Positions 53,224-62,549 of a stretch of DNA of 64,000 nucleotides are shown here, piece by piece; position 1 is the first letter of the stretch, and every line of letters starts with the position of its first letter. The stretch spans positions 1,540,875 through 1,604,874 of the forward strand of contig NC_090622.1 in assembly GCF_004359215.1 (NCBI RefSeq), in the 5' to 3' direction. The position numbers and the translations under genes were made by a program. The stretch comes from Bremia lactucae. Lineage: Eukaryota > Oomycota > Peronosporomycetes > Peronosporales > Peronosporaceae. Under the pieces are notes generated by a model. It was not told where the DNA came from, did not search any database, and worked only from the letters and a program-made list of their open reading frames with translations.

Positions 53224-53699
53224 TCATCCCCTTTAACACTTTAGTGCCTTATGTAAAGTGACGGAGAGTAATATTTTGCCTCCCTCTGTAACTTAGCAAT
53301 TGTTGGTAAAATTTAAATTTAACTTTAATTGCGTTATTGGTTCTTATTCAAATTCAATTCGTTTGCGCCTGGTATCAAAGCCCGTACGCATAGCCTGCGT
53401 GTCTGCAAAGCTGGCAGCTGAAGGAACAGTGCAGCTGATATTATTTAAAGTGTTTGCGAAGCTGGCAGCTGATGAACCAGTTCAGCTGCTAAGTGAGTGC
53501 GATGGCCTCAGTTGCGGTACGGTTGTTAGTACGACTGCAGCCGTCAATGTTGGCAGCCATGAAGGCATACCACGTGACGAGCTCATTAGCCTCCGAAATA
53601 AAAAAAATCATCCTTAGCTTAACCTCCAAAGACTAATTAACATGCATGCGCAAGAGCGCACCTCCGTCCGGGAAACGCCCTCATTGAGGGCCCTCATAA
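53224..53699. other. Rearranged repeat fragments
   Basis: A ~37-bp direct repeat (GCAAAGCTGGCAGCTGAAG and GCGAAGCTGGCAGCTGATG) lies at 53407-53500. 53493-53532 matches the family A protease-RT linker (42137-42180) and 53541-53600 matches 1083-1145. 53605-53668 resembles 39899-39963. No intact gene. Confidence 0.5.
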
Positions 53700-54690
53700 A
53701 AATTAGTATTAAACGTTTCAGTAAACACTAATGTGTCTACTGTGGGAAATGCGCCATCTCCTACTCCAATTGGAGGCGATGTCATCGAGTTACACATACA
53801 TGTAAGCGAAGAAAGAATGTCACCCCCTTGTCTCAAGTGTGCAAGCGTAGGCCTTGAGGCCTGGCTCGATGGACTGGATGCTTTCCGTAACCGATTATAA
53901 GTCGGACCGATGTCGGCGCACGCTACAAGCTGCACCGCTTGTCTAGAGAGTTAAGATTACCTTGCCAATCGTGTGGCGACTCACATCCATGCTGTTTCTT
54001 AGGGTGTAGGTCATGCCCCAAAAGAGGCATACACTCTTAGAGACTCTCATTAGAGGACGCATATCCCTTGTGAGATACGCGAAGGGATTAATAAGCTTCG
54101 ACTATTTTACGAGCGCGGGAAGCGCTCAGTCTCCGATTGAAAAAGATCGTCTTACTGTTGGGTGAGACTCGAAATGTTCACCACTAGCTGACAACGAGGT
54201 TCCAGCTATCATGCAAGCGGGGACACCCTTGCCCTCGAACGAGGTAACTCGTTCGAACCTCTGTCACGTTACGGTGGTTCTAAAAGCGTTCAACTAGGAA
54301 ACGCATTTCTCCACTTGATACCAGCAACAGATGTGGAAAGGGAGGAAACTCGGGTTCGCCTCATTCGTTGGACCCGAGTCAACATCGTATCGGATCGCGT
54401 CCTCCGCTTTTTACGGGAGGACTTTAATCGCAAGCGACCGGTCGTCGCGAGTTAGCGACGGTCGATGGTGTTTGTTGCGAGCAGTTAAAAAACTGCAAAG
54501 TTGCGGTTGATCGATTTTAGGGTGAAGATCACGCCAGTCCTTCAAAACGAGCTAGGTATAGCTAGAAAAAGGTCTCATCCTTGGATGAAGGAATGGAAAG
54601 GCTGGTTCGTGAGAACGAGACTCTGTCTCAAGACTATCATGCTTTGTCTCGGTACCATCAGGCTACCTTAGACCGTGCCGTTTTAATTTG
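53700..54690 (+). pseudogene. Family A aORF, third copy, plus strand (pol is minus)
   Basis: The frame near 53722-53907 is open: TVGNAPSPTPIGGDVIEL, then CLKCASVGLEAWLDGLDAFR, matching REAWLQRLNAIR near 49480. In a neighbouring frame ARYKLHRLSRELRLPC and QSCGDSHPCC correspond to KYKLYRLSREAG and PCPCC. The stretch 54560-54684 reads ERLVRENETLSQDYHAL, a coiled coil like that at 45762-46187. Again it lies between integrase and where the 3' LTR would be, antisense to pol. Frameshifted. Confidence 0.5.
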
Positions 54691-54880
54691 GAACCATGGA
54701 ACCCTCATCTTGATGGAATGGGCGGAGACGCCCGACATATAGCCTAGGATGCGTACGCATCCTAGGAGGCAGATCGATCGTGTACAAAAAAAATTGCCTT
54801 GACGGTGCAGTACACGAAACGAGCCGATGAATTTGGGCAGTATTTTTTTTGCCCACATTCGTCACTACCTGTTCTTATAA
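54690..54880 (-). pseudogene. Family A integrase C-terminus, third copy
   Basis: On the minus strand: KFIGSFRVLHRQGNFF, then in a second frame LPPRMRTHPRLYVGRLRPFH. It corresponds to 45660-45790. The chromodomain is not recognisable beyond it; the antisense coiled coil overlaps its end. Confidence 0.65.
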
Positions 54881-55099
54881 ATTTTGTACACAGAAGAACT
54901 AGATCATTAACATTAAATTAAAGAATGTTTGCTATTCCGATTTTGTCCGAGTTCCGTTTGTGGCGGTCCAGCGCATCAGCGACGGAGTCATGTGCGAAGC
55001 AGACTACTGTTTCTCTAGCCAGCAGGAATTCTCTGCTGACTCGGTTTTGTTTTTGTCTTTAGAGGGAGCGGTGTGCACTGCGAAGATGTCATTATCCTC

Positions 55100-55984
55100 T
55101 GTAATGAGCAAGAGCTAGATTGTTCTTTGCTCGAGCGAGCGCCCCCCCCCCTCTTGAGTAAGACTAACTCTCAAACAAGGTGGGTATACGTAAATGGCGT
55201 CAGCCATTCACTAAAAACGGAGTGTGTTTTGTAGAAGTATGCACTTGATTGTAAAATGCAATTTCTACCATCTGCAAGAACTCGGTATAGCTCGTAAGGA
55301 GTGGATGGATCCATGAAATGTCTCTTTGGAATAAGATTCGCACGTTCGCGTGACCATCTGTTTCTGGTTCAGAAACTTACATTTTCAACGATGTTTTTCC
55401 AAGTGATTTGAACGCTGATTGAAACTTCGCCGTGAGACGGGGGAATCGATCTGAGACCAGTTCACAAGGTAACCTATGGAGTCGAAATATCGTGACAACA
55501 ACAGCAGCGAGATGTACCATCTTGCTGAATCTGTCTACAACAAACAAGGATCATTGTTTTTGTGATCGTCTTCGAAAAATCCGAAGACCGAGTCCATAGA
55601 TACGGACTGCCAACATTCTGCCCGAAGTGGTAGAGATTGTAGAAGCGCACAGGATGAAAGGGTAGGCTTCACCCATTGACACACCTCGCAAGCACGAATG
55701 TACTTGCGCACAATCTGATACTGGCGGGGGCAGTAAAAGTCGCGACTTACTGTGAGATAAGTTTTCTCACGTCCACGATGCCCACTTGTTGGTGCATCGT
55801 GACACTCATACATGATGCGAAAGCGCAAATCATTGTGAGTTGGGACGACGACACGTGGAGTGTCGCCGGCAACGGCTGTGTAATACAATAAGCCGTTGCG
55901 TGCTGTGTATCGATCGGATGACGATCGATATAAAGCCAATAAATCTTCAAAAGATTTATCGGATGGATTCATCAGATGATCCAT
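55100..55984 (-). pseudogene. Family A integrase, third copy
   Basis: 55984-55535 is open for 149 codons: HDAPTSGHRGREKTYLTVSR and IRACEVCQWVKP, a complete H2C2 zinc region, then ECWQSVSMDSVFG where the first core Asp is kept. The rest of the core (55520-55100) is decayed (SDRFPRLTAKF, ETDGHANV). It is preceded by RNase H and followed by the C-terminal domain. Confidence 0.75.
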
Positions 55985-55989
55985 TAAAC

Positions 55990-56560
55990 GCAGAAGGCTT
56001 GTTTCATGTCATCAAACAAGGTTGATGACGAAACACTCATAGTGAGTGTTGCAACAGTGGGATTATTTATACTGTTGGAATGCGCAGCCGGCTCGAAATC
56101 GGGTCGGCGTGAAAACACATCAGTGACGACATTAAGTCGTCCTGGTTTATATGTCACTGAGAAATTATACTCCGCCAAGAAGGATAGCCATCTCGCCATC
56201 CTTTGCGAGAGATATGGGCTGTCAAGGCCGTGCGTAATGACGCATGGTCCGTGTGCACGATGAACGGTCTATCTCCGAGAAGATAGACCCTATATTTAGC
56301 CGGTGCATATTTAATGACTAGGAGTCTCTTGTCATGCACTGGATAACTGGTTGCAGTTGACGCGCTTGGTAATAGACGATCTCCGCGCCGTCTGTATCGT
56401 AGTGCATTAACGCACAGTGCATTGCTAAAACGCTGGCATCACAGACCACATGGAATGGTCTGTCTTGATCTGCAATCGCCAAGATGGGCAATTGCATTAA
56501 GCTTTGCTTGATAACTCTAAAGGAACGCTGATAATCAGCGTCCCATAGCCATTTCTCGTC
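55990..56560 (-). pseudogene. Family A RNase H, third copy
   Basis: On the minus strand: DRPFHVVCDASVLAMHCALM, then HDKRLLVIKYAPAKYRVYLL, then VHTDHASLRTAL and VVTDVFSRRPDFEP. It matches 43822-44250, with frame changes near 56330 and 56180. Confidence 0.75.
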
Positions 56561-56579
56561 TTTTATCATGGGACGAGAG

Positions 56580-57430
56580 AGATGAACTGTTATCTCGGCA
56601 TAATTGCGGGAGTACTTGTGCAAATACGCCAATAATCCAAGGAACTTTCTAAGTCCATTGACATCGGCTGGAACTGGCCAGTCGGTAATTGCCTTGATCT
56701 TTTCGGGATCAAGGCGCACGCCGTATTTACCGACGATGCACCCAAGAAGTGGTATTTCGCTTGCAGCGGATATACACTTCTTGAGATTTGCGTACAACTT
56801 ATGCTTTCGCATAAGTGTAAGAACCTGACGAACGTGTGTTTTTATGAACTTCCACGTCCGTCTTCCCGTCCATGGCCCGGCTATGGACGAATACATCGTC
56901 TATATAACTCGACGCGAATTCCCGCACCGGTCTCAACAGATTCGTTACGCATCTGTTGAATGTTGCAGGGGCGTTACTAAGTCCCTGTAGCATCACTAGC
57001 CATCTCCAAAGTATTCCACTGGGGGTGCTCACTGCTGTGTACGGGATGCCCCAATCACGCATAAGGATCTGATAAAATCCATCCATCCGATTCATAGACG
57101 AAAAGATCGTACTCTTAGACATACCATCTGTGATTACGTCTTTTCTAGGTAATGGCGTTTAAGCCGGTCCCGTTGCAGCATTCAATTTATTGAATGGTGC
57201 ACATCCGCCACCCTTAGGTGGCCTTTTGCACACAGAAGGTCGGAGAGCTATGTTAGGAGGTTGTCTCCCTTACATGGCCCGCTTTTAATCGATCGATAAA
57301 GAATGTTCGATCGCAAGCTCGTGTTTACGAGACAGTGGCCACTGCTTCATGACACAATACTTCGAGCCTTTATCCTTAGGCTACTCGCATGGAACTGTTT
57401 CAGGGAATACATCCCTGAATTCAATCAAAT
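56580..57430 (-). pseudogene. Family A reverse transcriptase, third copy
   Basis: 57122-56799 and 56896-56580 read SKSTIFSSMNRMDGFYQI, GLSNAPATFNRCVTNLL, YIDDVFVHSRAMDG (YxDD kept), YGVRLDPEKIKAITDWPVPA and FLGLLAYLHKYSRNYAE. The first catalytic Asp is again replaced (MNRMD). The N-terminal part is frameshifted. The thumb is better preserved than in 42890-43760. Confidence 0.8.
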
Positions 57431-57479
57431 CCTTATATAAAGGATTTGTCTTAAGTGACTTTCAGGATTGAGTAGTACA

Positions 57480-58690
57480 TCTCTCGATCCGAGTCTTCAC
57501 ATCAAGGACACTTCGTCCATCGGTGAGCTGCTGAGAACTTGTTCGTTCACTGCAAAAACTACCACTGACCGAATATCGCTTACGTATTCGTTCTCTGTGT
57601 CGAGTACGTAGATCTGCTTAATTCTGCCAGTATGTAGATCTCTCAAGAGCCGCTTGGGTTCTAGGGTTAATAATTGAGTTATCTCCGAACTTAACATCGG
57701 AGGAGCATACAAATCAAAGTATAAGCGCCTCCGACTCTTGATCGGTCATTAACCAAGACATTCAATGTCTCGGTTTCTTGCTAAGATCCGTTTTTTCACA
57801 GGCTGCCGAGAGAACAATTCCTCGGGATGCTGAAGTCTAGTCACTTCATCATTAACTATTTGAGGAGATTTTCTCCTCAAGTACGTGGGGACCTCTTCCC
57901 TCAACGTCTTCCGACTCTGCTTGCGCTATCACCGTCGGGTCCTTTACGGTCGACTCTCTAATCGACCTAGGATCATCGTGTTGTCACTTAGGGGCAACCG
58001 GTATGCTCCTTGAATGTCGACCGCTAGGCATACATTCATGTCTCAATCCACTCGACTTCTTCGAGTGGTGGACCTTCGGCGCTGCCTGTGCATTAGCACA
58101 GCCGCCGGCAGCTGACTCCACATGATGATTAGTAATCACCCTGTGATCTTGTGCAGTTTTACTAACGACCGTATCACAAGTGAGGCCATCGCACTCACTC
58201 GTAGTACATCCACACGTTTGTGGACGCTCCAGGACGTTCATCAGATGGCCATCTGATGAACAAGTGGTAGGAATCTTTACGGATCGATGCTGCCAGCTGA
58301 TCGTTGGCTCATATTTTCTGAGCCAAGGTAGACCTAGGATGACATCAAATTTGTCATTACAATTCAGTACGATGAAATTATCATCGTACTGTAAATCTTA
58401 TAACATGTAGTGAAATTCCATTACGCGTTTCATTGCTGTTATCGATGCGCCTGTCACAAGACGCACCGTCATCCTTGTCGGAGGGGTGTCGCGCTCAAAA
58501 TATTTGAGTCTACGACCCTCTAGTGACTGGCGACGATTTGAGTTATTCGACGCCCCATAGTCCACTAGGGCTCTAAGTGACAAATCATTTTTAACTCTAA
58601 CTTCACGGCGATGCGAAATACCTCATCGCCACTTGCAGACACATAATAGCAGGGTACCTGGAGCAACTTTTGTCAACAGATTTGCAAATT
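57480..58690 (-). pseudogene. Family A protease and linker, third copy
   Basis: Protease at 58583-58250: LRALVDYGASNNSNRR with the catalytic Asp, RDTPPTRMTVRLVTGAS, then the LGLxWL region in another frame. The linker down to 57497 ends YAPPMLSSEITQLL, RLLRDLHTGRIKQI. It follows 41535-42836 in order. Confidence 0.7.
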
Positions 58691-58849
58691 CTTTTGAGGT
58701 TGCTGGATCAGTAGGGCGTTGCGCCCCTACTGACCCCGACCGTTTTTTGGCGGCCCGCCTCGCTTTTGTGATTTCGCAACAATGTCGGATCCGCGACCGT
58801 TGCCTTTTTTGGCATTAGGTCCATAAGTGCGTTCAGTACCTCTCAGTAC

Positions 58850-59758
58850 TAGCGTGAGGCACTACACTCATGAGCGTAGTGACCTAACTTTTGACAGCGA
58901 TTGCATTACTGCACCCGCTTATTAATCGAAAAGCGAGGTCTCGCTTTCGACAATAGAGAGGTTGATAGGTTCTGGACCTCCTAGCTCGTGTCATCTCGGA
59001 AGACAATACGATGACGAACTCGCTTGAGCCTGTCTTAAACTAAAAAAAAATCCTCCTGTTCCACGACGGATATTGCTTCTTCAAGCGTATCCATTTCCAA
59101 GCGGAACAGGTGTGTCTTCTCGGGACCACCGGAAAGACCTTGCATGACCAACGTAATCAACGTGTGTTCATGGACTGGGTTATTTGTAGTACAACTCGCT
59201 AAGAGTCGTATGTACTGGGCATAAGCGTGAACATCCCACTTGCCTTGTTTGAGTTTCAGAAGCTCTGATCTAGCTCTGAACTCAGCCCTAGGGGGTTCAA
59301 ACGTCTGTTTGAGCCGGGCTTCAAAAGCCTCTAGCGGCCCAAGACATTTGGGTCGCGCAACTTAAAGCCTAGTGCCCAAGTTTTGGCACGACCTGCCAAA
59401 TTTGACTGAGCAAATGCGGCTTGCATTTGCTCGCCGACGATGTGACGAGCCCTTATGGCATCGTCCGAATCGACAAACATCTTAAAAGGGAGTCTTTTCG
59501 ACTCTTCTATACTTAGAGATGTCAATCTTTTAAGGTTTCGGGACGACGCGTATGCGTCATCCCAGGTACAGGGGTCTATAACTGTTGCAACCTCAATAGT
59601 TCTGCCTGTTAAGAGCCTTGCTGATTAAGCAAGGCTACCTTCTCCTTCTCCTCGTCAAGTTCATGTTGTATGAACTTGGCGATGGCTGAATGGAGGGCAT
59701 CTCTTTCCAAACCGGACAGCATGGCCAAGATGGCATCGTTTTCTACGGTCGAACTCAT
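58850..59758 (-). pseudogene. Family A gag, third copy
   Basis: It starts at the codon complementary to 59756-59758 (MSSTVENDAILAMLSGLERD-like), followed by KFIQHELDE and EKVALLNQQGS. It then continues through 59525-59331 (VDSDDAIRARHIVGEQMQAA, SNLAGRAKTWALGFKLRDP). The zinc knuckle near 58900 is unreadable. Stops split it. It is better preserved in the middle than 40684-41480. Confidence 0.7.
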
Positions 59759-59814
59759 TCGTTCGATCGCACTCCTTTTTATGTCGTTTAGAAAGGAGTA
59801 GCTGTCACGCGAAA

Positions 59815-59906
59815 TTCTTCGATTATACGCCTTGCAATATCTCCGGATGTTAAAATATTCTCAAGCAACGGTTTTTGGTATCGTAGGTCGGAGGTTCGAC
59901 CCCTCG
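59815..59906 (+). other. About 92-bp insertion containing an organelle-type tRNA-Gln(UUG)-like 3' part
   Basis: Compared with the family A leaders at 40630-40680 and 37400-37450, extra sequence sits between CACGCGAAA and TGATGCGTATTTCC. It contains an anticodon arm 59868-59884 (ACGGT, loop TTTTGGT with anticodon TTG, ATCGT), a 5-base variable loop and a T arm (GGAGG, TTCGACC, CCTCG; 4 of 5 pairs). The D arm and acceptor are missing or deleted. ACGGTTTTTGGTATCGT is typical of bacterial or mitochondrial tRNA-Gln, not cytosolic. It may be mitochondrial DNA captured in the element. Confidence 0.4.
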
Positions 59907-59971
59907 TGATGCGTATTTCCATTATCATCTAACATGTTCATATTAGATGATGGAACTGTGGTCCTTGGACG

Positions 59972-59990
59972 GACTACAAAGTGCTACCTG
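59972..59990 (-). promoter_or_regulatory. Primer-binding site of family A, reversed
   Basis: On the minus strand CCAGGTAGCACTTTGTAGTCC follows the LTR end. It is nearly the same as at 40541. Confidence 0.55.
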
Positions 59991-59991
59991 G

Positions 59992-60433
59992 TGTAACTGG
60001 GCACTGCCGACTTGTACTGCTTCAGTACAAGTCCACTTCGCAATGCCTCAGTGCGAGTGGTGCCTCTCGTCACATCACGTACATTAGTACGTGCAGGGGA
60101 AGACCTCTCTATAAAACACTTGCTTTAAACAGGGTTAATTAAAAACTTTTTTTTATAAAATAAAGTTCTACTGTTTCTATCTATTATAATACAAAATTAA
60201 TCATAAATACTAATACAGAACATGTAATAAAGTCTTATCTGTATCTCTCTTTGCGCGCGTCCAGCGCTGACTGGACTGCGGAGAAAATGATATAATGGCC
60301 TTTTTCCACCAATGGATAAGCTTTTAAATATTACAATGTAAAGTAATATTCTCCAAATATTCTCTACCTTTAGATAACATATTAATTAACAACCTTTAAG
60401 TGTTAATTTCATGTAACGATACACCCCAATACA
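59992..60433 (-). repeat. L1 LTR, reversed, 442 bp (5' LTR of reversed family A element)
   Basis: It runs from TGTAACTGGGCACTGCCG to GATACACCCCAATACA. It belongs to the reversed element that extends leftward to about 53700. Confidence 0.8.
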
Positions 60434-60592
60434 AAGGCAACTTTAGCCCGTTACAAGTCCTCGCACTGCTTCAGAGCGAAGTGGACGTGTACTCTGCTTC
60501 CTCTGCACTTAAAGCAAGTGCTTTCAAGATAGTCTTTCTCCGCACGACTAATGTACGTTAAGTGACGTGAGGCACCACTCGAAGACTCTCTT
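60434..60592. repeat. Scrambled L2 and L1 pieces
   Basis: 60437-60457 is the L2 terminus (GGCAACTTTAGCCCGTTACA). The next ~130 bp hold shuffled L1 segments (CGCACTGCTTCAGAGCGAAG, ACGTGAGGCACCACTCG). Confidence 0.5.
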
Positions 60593-61122
60593 TGTAGGCG
60601 GGCACGTCGTAATGCGGCCACGCTCTACTTAGAAACACACCCTAGCACAGCGAGGAAGCGTTTTAACCTGCTTCTTTTGCGTGCAGTGAGGTATTGTGAT
60701 GGGCGCGTTAGCGACCTCACCCAACACACTAAGTACTGTGATTAAGAGTCGTCACGGGAGCCGTAATCCGGCCTCTCGTGCGCACTTATCAGGTAGGAAG
60801 TAGTTTTCAGACTGATTTATATTTAATCGTATTAAATCTGAATACCTTTTTTACCAATTAAAATATCATCTCTATAGATAACAGTTAATATGTTTTGCGA
60901 GTGCATCTTTCTAGATACCTCACGTAACGGATGACGCTAGCCGTCACCACGGATGACGCTTGGCGTCATCCCTCCTAATGTGAATGCACCCATGCGCATC
61001 ACATACAAAAGGGTTGGTCGAGTGCTAGGTCTGATTACTATTATTTAATAATTGACCATCCCCTAAAGTAGACCAAATGTACTTAACGGGGACTGTGTAA
61101 CATTAGGGCAACTTTAGTTACA
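60593..61122 (-). repeat. L2 LTR, reversed, 530 bp (3' LTR of family B right copy)
   Basis: It runs from TGTAGGCGGGCACG to AACTTTAGTTACA. It is next to a polypurine-like run and the antisense frame, mirroring 4203-4733. Confidence 0.8.
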
Positions 61123-61145
61123 CCATCGTCCCCTTTACATTTTTT
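61123..61145 (-). other. Polypurine-tract-like site (minus strand)
   Basis: On the minus strand GTAAAGGGGACGATGG abuts the LTR start, so 60593-61122 is the 3' LTR of a minus-strand element. Confidence 0.4.
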
Positions 61146-61242
61146 AATTCGTCAAAGAGGAGAGAGGAACTGTGAGCAGCTTTACGCACCGCTGGTTCAC
61201 TCAATCACTCTAGCGCACGTGTTTTCATACACGGCGCCAAAG

Positions 61243-62545
61243 ATGCCACCTAAAAGGGGCCACGTTGGTGGGTCGTCTGCGAAGACGCCCACTCAACCTC
61301 ACACTAAGCGCACGCACCGCGTTAATTCGCCGGCCGCGTCAAATGCCTTAGTCGAAACGCCGGCAGCCACTGCTGCTGTCGCGTTAACAGGACTAAAGGA
61401 TCCATCCCACTTTAACAGTGGGGATGTTGATCCATCGCTCATTGTCGACTACAATGAGTCGACACCGTTTCCGTCACCTCATACTAGTGATGCGGACAAC
61501 GAGCTCATGAGGAATGATGATGGCGTATTATTGCCCATCCAAACTTCTCTCATGGCTCACAACATCGAGACAGCAACTCTTACGAATGCTGTCTCGTCGT
61601 CTACGCTGTATAGCGCAGCGACAGATAATGAGAGCGCTGCCCACAAAGGCGCAGCCGCTTCTTCGTTGGGTATAACCGCAACGCCTTTTGCTCAGACCAT
61701 AGTAGATAATGGTTCTGACATAGAAGATTCGGTGCCCAAAGCTCCGCCGACGACACGTGAACGTGCTCACAAGGTGTCACAAGCCAGTCGTTTAGAACGT
61801 GGCTATGTGAGGGGTGACATTCCAAAGATGCCCCTCCATCTAAATGGCCTCGTTTAGACGGCCAAGAGCGTCGCTCCGAGAGCGCGCTCTTGTAGACGCA
61901 CATAACTATTATGGCGTCTTTTAATCATGGAGGGCTCAGGGAAAATCGCTTGGACGTATTCTCACGATCCCGGTCGTATTGCGTTTGAATGAAACGCCCG
62001 ACCAATACGAGGCGGAATTCCTGCGCCGCAATCATCCGCATTCCGATGTGATGAAACAGCGGTCGCAGCGAATTAATTTCGCCCGCTTGCGAGTGAAAGA
62101 AATCATGGTCGGTACGGTACCCTGTTTCGTCTCACAACGCTACTTCTACTAGTCCATTTGAGACTAGCGAGAGGCCTCAACTGGTGTTCCTTTTCATAGG
62201 CAGCCACCAAGCCGGGCACATCAATATGTTGGGATTCGATCGGTTCCCAAGAGTCAAAACTATTTGGGTAACCTTTCCATTAGACGAGGATCTATTACCC
62301 TTGCCTCACGAAGCGGTGGGCAAGCAACCTTCCAACAAGGAAGCGTTGATTCCCACCCGCATCCAATAGTGCAGGCGGCGCCCGATAGGAGTGGCAATCT
62401 CGCCCAACTACTCACAGCTGCCTTTCTTTCGTCCGTTCAGTCACATGCGTTTAACGCTGCTGCACGACGTACTGCGGATATCAAGGGTCAAGTCTAACGA
62501 CTGACCTCGGATCTCGTTGATGTCCGAGCGAAGGCTCGTATGAAC
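61243..62545 (+). pseudogene. Family B antisense frame (aORF), right copy
   Basis: ATG 61243 opens 204 uninterrupted codons: a basic start (MPPKRGHVGGSSAKTPTQPH), an A/S/T-rich stretch, DPSLIVDYNESTPFPSP, then acidic and S/T-rich sequence ending in PKMPLHLNGLV. After a frameshift: DAHNYYGVF, LNETPDQYEAEFLRRNHPHS, MKQRSQRINFARLR. The C-terminus (62264-62545) is QATFQQGSVDSHPHPI then a short helix (RRTADIKGQV), overlapping the integrase end on the other strand. DPSLxVDY is also found in the family A aORF. It is antisense to pol. The basic start could be a nuclear signal. Function unknown. Confidence 0.6.
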
Positions 62546-62549
62546 GCCT

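Noticed and set aside
53021..53236. Small AT-rich protein gene
   Set aside because: It lies entirely within the L3 LTR tail and is rich in K, N and I from AT-rich sequence.
61243..61857. Ordinary gag of a plus-strand element
   Set aside because: The adjoining LTR and polypurine site are in minus orientation and pol is minus. No capsid or zinc knuckle motif is present, and the real family B gag is at 27282 and 50640.
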